Origin: Rhododendron vialii
Taxonomy: Eukaryota; Streptophyta; Magnoliopsida; Ericales; Ericaceae
Direction: 5' to 3'
DNA: 64,000 bases
NCBI RefSeq assembly: GCF_030253575.1
Contig: NC_080559.1
Span: forward strand, 4,548,501-4,612,500
In this document: positions 22,101-34,352 of the stretch, piece by piece
Layout of the letters: every line of letters starts with the position of its first letter
Position numbering within the stretch: the stretch's first letter is position 1
Notes under the pieces: generated by a model
The model's database searches: none
Told to the model about the DNA's origin: nothing
The model's input: the letters and a program-made list of their open reading frames with translations, nothing else
Made by a program: the position numbers and the translations under genes

Positions 22101-25100
22101 TTGAATCTTCATGATAGTAATAGCATTTGTCTTTTATCCTACTTTGATAGCTAAATGATTACCGCATATCAGTATCCAAGCTTCTAGTCACGCAAACACA
22201 TATGGACTCATACAAAAGCATAGAAAAAGATAGCAACGGAGGATGGGAAATCTGATACATACTGTTGTCCACAATGCAACTTTGGAGGTTATAGTATGAG
22301 GTGGCATATTCAAAGTTATCTGTGATTGTGTGTCTTGACCAAACATGAGAAATCCAAGGATTGCAGCACCCCCATACAGTATAACACACAAAAGAAAGCT
22401 GCACATTGAACAAGAAAAGGTGTTTAGAAGATATGCGACTGAAACGCCCATGTCATGAGGAAAATAGTTCCATACCATATTATAAGGGCATTGGTAAATT
22501 TTCTTTTATCAGCCATGGATTGGTAAATGTTTGGGAATACAGAATGCCCGGAATAGCAAAACCCATACACACCAATGGCCAAAGGAATACCGCTCCAGTT
22601 AACTACCTCACCCTTTTGATGAAATCCAATTCCATCCACTGTACCAAGAAAAAATAAGCAAAGAACTATCACAATTGTCGCGAAGACCCCTCCAGCTGCA
22701 AGGTGGAAAAACAAAATTCAGGCAAAAGGTATATATAAGAGGTTCAAATTTTGGACTGACTAAAACTAAATGACTTGTTTTTGTTTTGGTCGAAATTTCT
22801 GAGTTCTCCTACTCATCTCGACTCTTGATGAGCAGAATAGGTATTGGAGAGTAAATTTTTTTGATCAATTGCTACAAGAAATTTCACAAAAAAAAGTCAA
22901 CTACGGATAGTCTGAAGCACCTGAAAGATATGATACGACACGGAGATCCCGCAACCAAACAGTAGGTAGAACAATTAGGGCGAATACTATTCCAAAGAGG
23001 TGCATGGAATCCAGTTGAAAACCAGCCCAATACAACGATGTACCAGGAAATATCCTAGTGAGATTATCCCCTTCCAAAGTAATAAATTCCACACAAGATG
23101 ACTGCACTGGCAGGATATCAATGTCAGAAATGGGAAAAGTACAGTCCAAGTGATTGGAAGATTAACAATCAGTGATCCACTTACATATAACTCCGAGTAC
23201 AGAACAATCTGCACCAATATCCAAGAGGAAGATAATATGAGCAACTTATAAAATAAGAAGAAAGAGGATTAAACTTACTAGAGCAATCTGTTCATTTTCG
23301 CCCTTTTTCTTTTCTGTTTTTCACTTTACTATAGGTAGAGAGCTGGGCTGTTGGAGGAAGGGTTTAACTTTAACCCTTGTACTCTACTTTTCTAACCTAT
23401 TTGAATGAGTTTCCAAGCATTAAGAGTTGAGGCGAAATTGCATATCGTGGTCGATAGAAGTAAATCTGTATTGGCAGAGTGGCATCATCCAGTTGCAATC
23501 AACACATACCATGACAGCTCGAAGTCATACATACATATGACTATACCGATATAACATCGGCAAAATGCATGCGATAGATATCTAGAAAATTAACTGACGT
23601 ATTTAACTTTGCCCCTCATAGCACCATTAGACAACAACGATACATCTCTTTTGGACTAACTGACATGTCATCTGGTCTACAAAACACGTTAAGAGCTGTA
23701 ATCAGAAGCTAAAACAACTTACAGATACAAAAAGACGTCCAAATTTTCCAAATGCAGCTTCTCCAATATCTGGGTAGGTTGTGATGCCCTCTCTACTCTC
23801 AAAGCAGTGTCGCATAAGAGAAGCAGTATAACAGCAAACCACTGCAAAAAGAACAAGCACCGCCAAGCTTGCCCAGCCGGCTTCTTTCAAAGCGTAGGGT
23901 GTAGACAAAATCCCAACTCCAGCCAGTACATTTACCCCTGTTCCATGGAAACCACAACTCGTAGGATATCCCAAAAAAGTCCATCAAGCTAAAGAATTTG
24001 ACTTGTACAGAAACAGGAAATGGAAATTTCGCCATAAAAAAACAGACTCCTCGCACCATCTCAAAAAACATCAATAATTTTACCAGGAACAACTATCCCA
24101 ATTCCCAAGTATATGTATCTCATTTCTTAATATTTTCAACAATAGGAAATCATGACCAATTCAGTCTTTAGTTTCTTTTCAAAAACATAAAGCAATTAGA
24201 TATCCCGTAAACAAAAAAAAGTTAACGAGCAAAAGTAATCAAATACTTCCATGTGCATCAGATAACGCGTTGTAGAGAGCCCCTTCTTTTTAAAGCAGTA
24301 TGAGATCTCAAACGATACCAAAACTATAGAGGTAAACTCTAATGACCTTACCATTGAATATAGTTTGAGTAAAGCTACATCCATTGCTAATGGGAAATTC
24401 TCCGGTGAATTGCTTATGAAGTGGAGCCTTATCAGACCATGATGACTGTGTTCTAGAGATCCTGCCCGAGTCTTCCTTCCGAAAACTCTTTTCATATTCA
24501 GGCAGCAATGGCTCCAAATCCAAGCTACTTTTACTATCACTATCACAACCTGAGTATCTGACGCTAGATAGGCGTCGAAGGGTTCCAAATATTGGTGATG
24601 CAGTGATTGTGAAGGAATCGGTTGTCTCCCTGCCAAGAAGAAAAGATTATGATTTCTGAGCATTTCAATGACATCAGTTGCCTTTGTCTTATAGAGTTTT
24701 CTCCATGGCTATTGTGAACGAAACAATGGAGTATTTCAACCAGTCATTGATCCACTTTGAAAATTTTCTACCAAGTAGCCTTTGAACTTGTGTTCCGGTG
24801 TTACCACAAAATGCCAATAACCCAGTAAATTACGCATGGGAAGGCCCGTTTCGCAGTATGGTACACTTACGTGCCAAAACGGCCAAAGCAATCCCAGAAT
24901 TTCTCTATTTATTTACCTTAATGTTCTATCAGAGAAAATTATATATGACATAGCATACCTATAATGTAAAGAAAGTGGAAATTTAGCAGGACAAGTACAA
25001 TGTGACACACAAAAGCAGCTCCCTTAGCTTCTCGACAACCATTTTTTTCCAGCTTTATATAAGTCAATTTTGCTCATAAACTATGTCAACTTGAACGAAA

Positions 25101-26248
25101 CACTCCGCCGCAAACTCCCAATTATATACTATGGCTAGAACAAAAGGCTCCCAATTAAATACATGAATGGATGAGCAAATTCAGCACAAGAGTACACAAA
25201 TGTACCATTCAGGAAATTATGCATGTTAAGACGCAACCATCCTACGAAGTAAGTTTTGGCCTTTTCAACAATGTGAGCCGTCTGCGGCAAAAGCAGGGTG
25301 CTATAAAACTATTCCAGACCCAATCAAACAGAATAACCGGCAAGCAACATTTTGATATCTGGTGCGTTACTGTGATATGGGAGAGGGATCATATAGCTAC
25401 AGCAATTGAGCATTCACATTTAGCGTTTCTAAGTCCTGCAATTGAAGAAGTAGACATACCAGACGTATAAGCTCACATTTCTTGTCTAAAAATTGAAAAC
25501 CTTCTCGCTTGCGTTTAGCAAGTAAGGAGAATCTGTAAATATATGTGGCAAAATCCTGAAACTCTGCATATTCCACAGTTTCTGTAGCACCACTTTTTCA
25601 TTCCCTCTTCCGACAACATTTTCTGTAGCACCACTTTTTCTTACTCATAGTATAGGAAATGACTCATGGTTTGTCTAAGAATTTCTGTTTTCCATTAGGT
25701 TGTATTCCGCCTGAATTAGCTTCACTTGTATCCTTTGATAGGTGTTCTTAGTTCTTTATATCAGTTGATCTTCTTAAAAACTTTCAGTATAGGAAATGAC
25801 TCAAAAGAAACATCACACAGGCCAAAACAATACCCAAGACATAGTGTGTACTATAACTTTCTCCTAATTGGAATGTAGACTGGCTTAAGGTTCAAGATGG
25901 GATTTTTTGTGAGATTGTGCCAACTTTTGACTTTGGCTATGGATTTGTAACCTTATTTTTACTCAAAACACTTGAGGGAAACTCCATTGGAACTCTTCCC
26001 GCTCCTTTACTCAAGCCTATAACGAACACAGTTTTACGCAAAGTGTTACTCAAATCATGGAAAGTCAAATCTTCAATCAAATTCTGGCCATACCCCCAGG
26101 GGCGTGGTTTGGCCGCCGGAATAATCAAGTGCGCGCAAGGTGGCCCTGACTCCGGTTATGAAAAAAACTGCTTTTGCTCACATTCATGGCTAGATTTGGG
26201 ATTATCCACTAGAGTGATTCATATTAAATTCAAGCTTCTGTGTGTGTA

Positions 26249-26295
<47 letters not shown>

Positions 26296-26517
26296 CCTGT
26301 AACTCTGAGGCCATTGGTGAGAAGAAAAAGGCGGATAAGAAGAAGGAGGAGATCTAAATCTTCGATGGCACTCCTCCTCACCACCTTCACCAACCTCTTC
26401 ATCACTGCTATTGCTACCACCACCACCATCACCATTTTCATTCCTTTTGTCTTCTATGTCATCATCATCATCATCGTTCTCCAAGAAAAACTCAGACTCT
26501 TTCTCTCTCTCCGCCAT
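19186..26517 (-). CDS. AVT1: AVT1-type vacuolar amino acid transporter
   Basis: Member of the amino acid/auxin permease superfamily (Aa_trans fold), AVT1 clade, expected in the vacuolar membrane as a proton-coupled amino acid carrier. Exons in coding order: 26297-26517, 24352-24629, 23723-23937, 23185-23208 (24 nt), 22921-23101, 22476-22695, 22263-22398, 21571-21590 (20 nt), 21313-21458, 20652-20695, 19752-19811, 19186-19278. All phases join, giving 545 aa. Residues 1-165 form a hydrophilic acidic cytosolic tail ([17 protein letters not shown] and others). Then comes [20 protein letters not shown], the family's first membrane helix, with further hydrophobic segments ([40 protein letters not shown]) to the end. 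The start is the ATG at 26517, since the upstream in-frame codon is TTG. Intron 1 begins beside a CT repeat, and the intron after the 20-nt exon is probably U12-type. The exact paralogue within AVT1 is not assigned. Confidence 0.92.
21459..21570 (-). other. Probable U12-type (minor spliceosome) intron in AVT1
   Basis: In the sense direction the exon end CCATTCACTAA is followed by ATATCCTTTT, the U12 5' splice-site consensus. The intron ends with TTCCTTGAC (U12 branch-point consensus TTCCTTRAC) and AATGTACAA. Only a boundary after ACAA keeps the frame ([14 protein letters not shown]), giving AT-AA termini with the branch A about 10 nt from the acceptor. An AC acceptor two bases earlier would shift the frame. 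No U2-type GT donor fits. Confidence 0.7.
26249..26292. repeat. (GA)n microsatellite at the AVT1 exon 1 donor
   Basis: A run of GA dinucleotides on the plus strand, read as (CT)n in the AVT1 sense, starts only a few bases inside intron 1 (GTACC then CT repeats). Confidence 0.95.
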
Positions 26518-27496
26518 TGGCAAACAAGCTCTTCAGAACCACAGAACCCCACACCGCCTAAACCACAAAACCAGCACGTATATGTAGTTGTTGTATGTTT
26601 ATGGACTTGGATCCTCTCCTCTCCGGTCCATGGAAAGTTATTTTAAGTAGGGTTGATAAACGGGTCAAACGGGTCAAGCAAAGCAGATATTTATTTAAAG
26701 CTTGGTTTTTTGATTGTGTTCGTTTTGTATTCCAAAATCTAACTCCTTCCTTTGTGCACGGTTTCAATTAATTTTCTCTTAAAATATTACTCTTATTTCT
26801 CTACCTCTTTTTTTATTATCCCAAAAACATCCTTGAAAATCCAAACTGAACAAAATTTCGAGTAGCTTAAATTTTTGTTCATTACATGTTACATGAGCGG
26901 AAAAATTGTTTGTTCAGATTTCGTTTTGAAAGGTGGATGCTCTTTAAAAAATATATAAGTTTGGTTTGTTTATGTAACAAAACTATCATGAACAATCCTT
27001 AATAAACATTTTACGAGCTCAAACTCGATATCTTGGTTTGTCTAGCAACACATTTTGATGATCGAAACCGTCACGTTTTAAATTTTGTTAATTTTAATTA
27101 GAGAACCTACATGTCTTGGGATATAAATGAATAGCATTGGGAATTTTTTTAAGATAACCATGTTTCGGAATCATATCAACTGATTTTCTATCATCATTGG
27201 TTTTGGCAAAATTACTGTTCTCAACGAAGTCTAAAAATTAAACGATTTCAATTATCAAAATGAATCTGAAAAAAGTCGTATATAATCTTAACAAACCCTC
27301 TAATATATGTGTGGACCGTAGAGGATAAACCATGTACTATACTTATGTATATGGCTGGTAGCAAATGACAAAATTACTTACGAATAAGAGAGGAACATAG
27401 TGTTACACATATATATGGCATTACACATATATATTAATTGGACCAAATTCCTACCAGTGGGAACGGGAGAGGGGAAGGACAGACAATAAGAAACAA

Positions 27497-27606
27497 AAAG
27501 GATACGATACATGAAATTCGGTCTATGAAAGTGTCCGAAAAAAAAAATGAATTTTTTTACGGACACTTTTATGGTTCGGAACGTTTCGTTTCATGTATTG
27601 TACCAG
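27497..27606. repeat. Near-palindrome / small foldback
   Basis: The left arm (CGATACATGAAATTCG then GAAAGTGTCCG) and the right arm (CGGACACTTTTATGG then TTTCATGTATTGTACC) are inverted around a short A/T loop. Probably a MITE. No TSD resolved. Confidence 0.6.
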
Positions 27607-27997
27607 TCCTCAACAATAAAAACAAGATGAAAACAAAAAGACCCTTGTAGAGAAATCAAATGCAAACGTGGTATATATAGCACATGCAAACACATATGGG
27701 TTTTGAGAATATTCATACCCCACCCTGTGACACCTAAGTTCCTTTTGTTTTGTTCGTCTGTAGCCTTTGGAGCGGAGAATATTAATGCAGGGTACATGTA
27801 AGAGTTTCCGGAGCAATGGATGGCATGGCAACCACTGGTTTCTTCGGTTTGTGTTTTCAAAGAGTTTTTTTAATAATAAATGGGGAGAGATAAGTAGAGT
27901 ACTGATGGTAATAATTGGAGATAAAATTTATTAGGAACCGTGTTGAAAGATAGGGGTAGTTCTGGAAAACCCTTCGACTCACTTTCTCAATTTTTTT

Positions 27998-28470
27998 TTC
28001 TAGGATGCTTGCTTTCTCTCATAAACAACATTGTTTTGAAAATGTTTAACAACTAGGATAGAATACACAATGAGTAGTAATTAATCACTCTCTCATTTCA
28101 TATTTTTTTCTAGGATGCTTTCTCATAAACAACATTATTTTGAAAACATTTGACAACTAGGATAGTATACACAATGAGTAGTAATTAATACAAGACTAAA
28201 TGAACCAAGTCAAGCCCTCAATGACTCTCGTTGTGTATGTGGTGAATGAGGCTTTTGACAACTAGGATAGAATACACAATGAGTAGTAATTAATCGCTTT
28301 CTCATTTCATTTTTTTTCTCGGATTCTTTCTTCTAAACAACATTGTTTTGAAAACATTTGACAACTAGGATAGAATACACAATGATCAGTAGTAATTAAT
28401 ACTAGACTAAATGAACCAGTCAGGCCCCCAATGACTCTCGTTTTGTATGTGGTGAAAGAGGCCCCGCCAC
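27998..28470. repeat. Irregular tandem array of about 100-130 bp units
   Basis: At least four partial units share ACAACTAGGATAGAATACAC and AATGAGTAGTAATTAAT. Two also share AATGACTCTCGTT and TGTATGTGGTGAA. Unit lengths vary because internal parts are missing, which looks like repeated unequal or replication-slippage duplication. No coding. Confidence 0.8.
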
Positions 28471-29094
28471 AATTCCATTTGGTAATCCAAACCCGATATT
28501 TTATAAGTCTCCATGCATGTGTATAGATAGGTACATCATCTTCCATATAGACAAAGTATATTTGTCATATGAGAAATGTGCGGTCAACTTTGTCCGTTCA
28601 TTTTTCCTAGACAGATATGGTTTAATTGAACATACCTTTATCAACATCCTATTTTCCTAATCTAATGATATAGAAATATTATGTATAGAACTACAAAATG
28701 AACGGATCATATTATTAAATAATTAAATAAAATTACAGTGAGTCCTTTTAATACAAGAATTGTAGTGGATCCTATTGTGTTTCAAATGAAGAGTTATCGA
28801 ATGATTTCGAGATCCTTCATGATCACATCGTCATCGTGGTGGTCCTGGTGGACCAAAATATTAGTGCTCGGTACCTATCAATTTACATAGCTTTTTTGGC
28901 TCCTTGTCCTTAATGTCAATGTACACGAGATTGGTCACGTGACTCATGTGTACCTATTTTGTCTCTTTTTTTTTTTGAACAGCTTGAGGAGCTACTCCCA
29001 TCTTCCTCTTCTTCTTCTTCTTCTCTCTTTTTTAATTTATCGTGGACTTTTGGAGCTATCTAACCCACACCTTTTAACTTTAAAGCATAGGGTG

Positions 29095-29219
29095 TTTTTG
29101 GGTTTTGCCCTCAGAAGTTCGGGCTTGACCCGTTCTTGGTTGGATTCCCTTCCTTTCCCCACTCGATGTACCTTTTGTTTAGTTTCAAATGAATTTTATT
29201 GTCCATCAAAAAAAAAAAA
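29095..29219 (+). mobile_element. 5'-truncated LINE end with 19-bp TSD
   Basis: About 125 bp ending GAATTTTATTGTCCATC plus poly-A is flanked by AACTTTAAAGCATAGGGTG (29076-29094) and AACTTTAAAGCATAAGGTG (29220-29238). Structure and tail fit a plant LINE 3' end inserted by target-primed reverse transcription. Confidence 0.75.
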
Positions 29220-29820
29220 AACTTTAAAGCATAAGGTGACTGGTTTAATTAAAAGTAAACGAACAATTATTCAATGCTCTTGGATTAAGGTCATGTAGCA
29301 CTCCAAGTATGTCATGACAATAAATACGTCGAGACTTATAATTTTGTGTTGGATGAAAGGGCATTGTTGTGCCTTCAATTCGGGCCTCGTTCCGAGCTCG
29401 AATTAATTGATATATATGAAAGTATAACACAAACTAAAGTGAAAGAGGTTGAATTTGATTATATGATAGTAGCATACAACTTCCAAAAACTTAAAATATA
29501 TGGATAATTAAACATAAAAAGTAAATTAGTGAATTTTTTTGGGTAATTCAAATGCATGAGCATTGAGTCCTTAATTCATTACCAACGCCACAGAAAAGAT
29601 TCTTCCCTTGAAGTACTCTAGGATGGAATTACAATTACTAGTGCAGAAGAAGCCTTTCATAAGTACAAGTTTTGCTTCCAACTCAAGAAATGCATTATAC
29701 TCTTCCTCCTTCTCAAGTTTCATACTAGCATATATATATATATAATTAATCAAACTCAACCTCTTTTCACTTTAATTTGTGTTGTACCCATCACAAAATT
29801 TTCAAGGCGGAGATAGCTAG

Positions 29821-29859
29821 ATGGGTCAATCCCTGATGAAATTTGCTCCAGGTATGCCA

Positions 29860-29914
<55 letters not shown>

Positions 29915-32004
29915 ACACATGCTGTTACTGTGAGGTCTTAATTTGGATATGCAGATTTTCATGGGCTAAGGCTCAAGTAGGAAATGACAATGGGTCGGTT
30001 TGGCCTGCGTTTTTGAAACCCCATTGAATAGAAATTAACTTGACGGGTTTCTTTTGGCCTGCGTTTTTGAAACCCCATTGAATAGAAATTAACTTGACGG
30101 GTTTCTTTTCACCTAGACGGTAGTCACGGTAACTGTATCCGACATGGATACTTTCAGCTTAATTTTTCTATGTACAAATAGTTTCTCTCATCTACCCCAA
30201 TAGAAATGTACTAGTTTTTAAAATGTCCCTCAAAAATCAAACCGAACAGTGCCTGAATTAATTAATTGAATCCACTGGTTAGTGATTTACGATTATTTGT
30301 CAAAAACAGGGTTTGAGTGATTGTTACTTGTGGTTTTTTTTTAAATTTTATACGAAGTTAAATTTTTGCAATCATTTTACAACCACAAACGCGAAGCCCG
30401 TGGCCATAAGAGTGCATTTGTTTGTGCAAAGTGTTACCGGTTTTAGAATTTTCCATCACAACCGCTCCCCCCAAATGTGACTCTCTTCGTGATATATACT
30501 TTGTCATTTTGTATGCAGGAAGTGAGGAAAATAAGGCCAAGGAAATCGGTCCTATAATAGAAAGCTGCTATGATACTTACTTCTCCGGTAAAGATAAGAT
30601 TCAGGGCTCAGCCGATTTCTTCCAGGCAGTGTGCGAGACGATCGGGTACACTGTTTTCCTAACAGGAGCACAATTTCGTTCACCCTCACTTTATTCACCC
30701 TTGGCTAGAGTATTCCAAATTTGAGTCGTCCCACTTCGATAGACACAATTGATCTGTCCAGATTCATTCGATAGACACAATTGATCTGTCCAGATTCATT
30801 CGTTAAGAGACCATGCAAAAAATTTAGATAAGTCTGACACGGTTAGTGGTTGATCTAAAAGCTTATTTTTCTTGCTTCAAAATTTTCTTGACTAAAGAAT
30901 CGGATTTTTAGACTAAGGCACTTGTATCCGATTGGCCTGAAATTCTCTATAGCCTCAGAACAAATGAAATTGGACAACATGAAGAGTTTCGATTATAAAA
31001 GTGAGATAGGGAATGAGCGTTGCGAGGGTGAAAAAACTTGCACTCGACGAATAGGATACTTTTGGTATCTCCGCAATTTACTCATGTTAAACATTAACAG
31101 CCCGTTTACTTTTGGAGATTCAGTGAGAAATTTTAAGAAACGGAGGAAAATGGAAACTCATCACTTGCTTGGGTTATGAGAAATAATTTAACATTACTAT
31201 CACAAATCCATTTTTCACATAAAGTGGAGATATTTGCTGAGAAACGATAGTGATTTCTATTTTCCTCAGTTAATTATTCAATAGTCCGAGAGTACCGTCA
31301 CGTAATATTCCGAACTACTTTATAACCACATGTTCATGTAAGGCCTACCAAATGCGATAATTTAATTCATATGATCTGTTGGCTTTAATTCATATGATCT
31401 GTTGGCCTTTGTTCATTGACAGAGAGATAAACAAGAAGCTCGGCAGCACGCAGTTCCGGGTGCCGAAGTCAGAAACACTTAGACAGGTGTACCAAGTAAG
31501 TATTTACCCTCTTGCGCCTGTAGCTTAGAGTTCGTTTGCTAGCCGGACTAGTTTTTGAGATTAATCAAGAGGATCCTCTCTAGCCATTGAAAATGACTTG
31601 GCCCTTTTGTGGGCCTTCCGCTCAATTCAACTATCAGAATCGTTCTTTTTCTAGAGCTCGGCGAGAATATCAACCATTTCATTCAGATTTCGATCAATAG
31701 AAATTCGGTAAACACGTTGTTTTCCACACTCTAAATGTATTCCTGCAATTTCCAGAAGCACCACCAAGGCAAAGGGAAAACCCTAACAAAGGAAGAGTTC
31801 CAGAAGATCCTTCAAGATGTGGTAATGGAGACAGGAGTTTCTGGCATTGGAGCCAAGGACTTAATCCTCTACATCTTTGGGGTTCCTGTGACTGCTCTGT
31901 TCATCAAGCAGAGGATCATCCCCGGAGCACTCCCTAATGAGATTTTCATCCCTGTTATCACTTCTGCCACCGTTTTTGTTCTTGCCAAGCTTAACAAGAT
32001 ATGA
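29821..32004 (+). CDS. Small conserved plant protein of the EF-hand-annotated family
   Basis: Four exons: 29821-29851, 30519-30645, 31423-31495, 31756-32004. All phases agree, giving 159 aa. The protein starts MGQSLMKFAPG, runs through a charged middle (SEENKAKEIGPIIESCY, EINKKLGSTQFRVPKSE, and LTKEEFQKILQDVV at 87-100) and ends in two hydrophobic stretches (LILYIFGVPVTALFI 113-127, IFIPVITSATVFVLAKL 140-156). From memory it resembles a small Arabidopsis family annotated as calcium-binding EF-hand (At1g64850-like). LTKEEFQKIL looks like an EF-hand helix, but I see no complete DxDxDG loop, so calcium binding is uncertain. The C terminus suggests membrane association. Intron 1 opens with a long CT repeat, and introns carry three short tandem duplications. 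Confidence 0.85.
29864..29912. repeat. (TC)n microsatellite in intron 1
   Basis: About 24 TC dinucleotides begin 13 bp after the exon 1 donor of the EF-hand-type gene. Confidence 0.95.
30002..30109. repeat. 54-bp tandem duplication in intron 1
   Basis: Two consecutive, essentially identical 54-bp units beginning GGCCTGCGTTTTTGAAACCC (30002 and 30056). Confidence 0.9.
30735..30800. repeat. 32-bp tandem duplication in intron 2
   Basis: TTCGATAGACACAATTGATC and what follows is repeated with a period of 32 bp. Confidence 0.85.
31363..31406. repeat. 22-bp tandem duplication in intron 2
   Basis: TTTAATTCATATGATCTGTT followed by GG occurs twice in succession just before exon 3. Confidence 0.8.
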
Positions 32005-32629
32005 AAAACACAAGAGTGTATATGTATAATGTATGCATGTGCATGAAGTTGAAATATGTCCTTCAAGTTTCACTTTATTAATAGAGAAGAACTTATTCAC
32101 GGAGCTCCGTGAATAAGTTTTTACGGAGGTGAGTCGTGCCCGTTCGTTTTGGGTTTTGGACGGTCCATGAATAAGTCAATCTCTTATTAATATCGCTACC
32201 CTCCTCTTTGAAAATGTATTGTTTTAATTTGATGTTGTTGGATGATCTTAAATCATGTCAATTCCACATGCCATATCAATTTGCCTATAACATTGATGCG
32301 CCTAAAGGTTTTGTTTTCTTGAGGGGACTAGACCAAGCAGGTCGGCCATTGGAGTTTAGCTCGGGCCTCATTTTGATGATCTGAACAACTTGTTATATAG
32401 ATGTCAGAAAAAATCAAGTTCATCGAATCTCAACAAGTACTTGGTTGAATTACATTTATTTTTGAAACATATGTGATTCAATGAGATGACTACAAATGAA
32501 TTTATCATTTTTTTTGTCCCCACAATTGTTATATTGCAATAAAGTCGTCTTAATTTTTAATTTTTTGCAATGTAACATGATCAAAACCCCAATAGTTACT
32601 TATGAATGGGAAGGAAAAATAACCCTGCC

Positions 32630-32646
<17 letters not shown>

Positions 32647-32669
<23 letters not shown>

Positions 32670-33065
32670 TATAGTATATATATATATATATATAGTCCCC
32701 TTCTCTTAGGACCACTTTATTTTAATAAAATAAGGACCTCCCTTTCCCGATCAAATTTTGATGATCCGAGCCGCTCAATGTATTCAGAACGTGATTTTAA
32801 GGGTACCCGCGAGAAATCAGCAAAAAAAAACCGGGAAGGGCTTCATCCGAGCAGTTTTTGATATGTTTTTATCAAACGGTTCAAATAAAAACTGCTCAAA
32901 TCAAGCCCTTTCCGGTCATTTTTTTTTCCGATTTCTCGCTAGTACCCTTAAAATCATGTTCTGAACAAATTGAGCGGCTCGGATCATCAAAATTCAATCG
33001 GAAAATGGGAGAAATGGGGAGGTCCTTATTTTAACTAAAATAAGGACCTCCTTATTTGAAAATAA

Positions 33066-33126
<61 letters not shown>
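32647..33126. mobile_element. Foldback MITE embedded in a (TA)n microsatellite
   Basis: (TA)n tracts at 32647-32693 and 33069-33126 flank an inverted-repeat element of about 370 bp. Arms include ATAAGGACCTCC, GATGATCCGAGCCGCTCAAT, TTTTAAGGGTACC and AAGGGCTT, mirrored on the right (GAGGTCCTTATTTTA, GAGCGGCTCGGATCATCA). The arrangement matches elements that insert into TA microsatellites, such as rice Micron, though homology to Micron is not claimed. Confidence 0.75.
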
Positions 33127-33129
<3 letters not shown>

Positions 33130-33308
33130 CCCCAATTGTGCTTGTTCCTGAAATAAACCATCTTTTTTCTTGGGATTAGAGCATAATAGAATGGTGTGCT
33201 TAAAGCAATCATATCTATAATGACTTATTGACAGATCAATAAAACCATTGTATCAAATCATCGACGTAGAACCATTTTATCATGGGCTGCATTGGATTGT
33301 GGAGACCA

Positions 33309-33471
33309 GGGTTCCAAATAAAGGCCATTTTGTATCGGGATTTCGAACATTCGTTGCCGTTATTTACTTATGTGTTGACCGATATGCATCGATGTAGTCC
33401 ATTATTATATGATACATGACCGTACCACCAATAACATCACGTTTCCTGGTACCACGACTTAAAACCCTGGT
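33309..33471. mobile_element. Small MITE with CCAGGGTT ends
   Basis: The left end CCAGGGTTCCAAATAA and right end TTAAAACCCTGG are inverted repeats. The interior is rich in CGATAT/ATCGAT-like palindromic bits. The 35.65, 50.12 and 53.48 kb sites start with a similar AAGGTTTTAAAT motif. Confidence 0.5.
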
Positions 33472-34131
33472 AGAGAAAACAAAATCCATTACCCCAGCCC
33501 TCTTGTAAGGGACCTCTAGCTGTAAATAGCAATTCTGAAATCACCTTAATATTTGCCATCCCTCCAAATGTGAGTCTTGAGAGGTATTAGCGGTTGTAAG
33601 GAGATCCTAAAGCCACAAGGAGAGCGAAGATAGTGACAAAGAATGGTTCTTTGACCAACATTTACCTGAAATCTTCATGGTTGTGATGTACCAAAAGATT
33701 CATTACCTGTAAATATATTTCAGAGAAAATTTTAGGATGCTGATTTTGGAAAAGTGGAGCGCCTGCGTACAAAATTAGAGCGCGAAAATCAATTTCCATA
33801 ATTTTATGACAGCCTAATGTTTGTAGCCAGAGTTGGCCGATGTGTAGGTATGTATGACATGTCCGAAATTCTGTTATGTATATGCTTATACGATACTCAA
33901 AGACCTTTATTTGAAACCTTGTATGTATAATAAATAGCCCATTTGAAGTCCCTTACGGTCACTTTTGACCATTCCCGTAGCAACAGATGTCCCCATTTTC
34001 ACCTTATTTGTAGGGCTTTTTGTGCACTTCATGTCACACCACCAAAACACAACTGAAATGTACCCAAAAAAACCAAAATTATGGACCAAAAATTGTCAAA
34101 GACAGATGTTTGTTCCGTTTGGTTGCAATTA

Positions 34132-34155
34132 CGAGAGAGAGAGAGAGAGAGAGAG
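34132..34155. repeat. (GA)n microsatellite upstream of PIP5K
   Basis: About 12 GA dinucleotides roughly 200 bp before the PIP5K start codon, probably in the 5' UTR or promoter. Confidence 0.9.
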
Positions 34156-34352
34156 TCATGTTTCAATCTTTGGATTTTGTTACATTGTACAGCCATGTTG
34201 TTTTATTACACCATTTTTCCATATTGGCAGATCTCTAAAAAAACTTCTTGTTTACTATCATTTGAAAAAAGAAATAGTTGAAACCATCATGCATTTCCGA
34301 ACAATCTGAAATAGAGAGATTGTCGAATTTCAGAAAACAGAATTGCGGTATC

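Larger units (their letters stand above)
26518..29820. other. Intergenic between AVT1 and the small EF-hand-type gene
   Basis: Divergent 5' ends, AVT1 on minus and the next gene on plus, so both promoters lie in these 3.3 kb. No further gene is supported. Contains the palindrome at 27497-27606, the tandem array at 27998-28470 and the LINE tail at 29095-29219, listed separately. Confidence 0.6.
32005..34352. other. Intergenic between the EF-hand-type gene and PIP5K
   Basis: Holds the 3' UTR of the upstream gene and the promoter and 5' UTR of PIP5K. No further gene. A 6-codon upstream ORF (ATG at 34290, stop TGA) precedes the PIP5K start. Two MITE-like elements and a GA repeat are listed separately. 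Confidence 0.6.

Noticed and set aside
26202-26646. Overlapping plus- and minus-strand frames around the AVT1 first exon
   Set aside because: They arise from the GA repeat and the acidic codon run of exon 1. Only the frame giving [11 protein letters not shown] splices in phase to exon 2.
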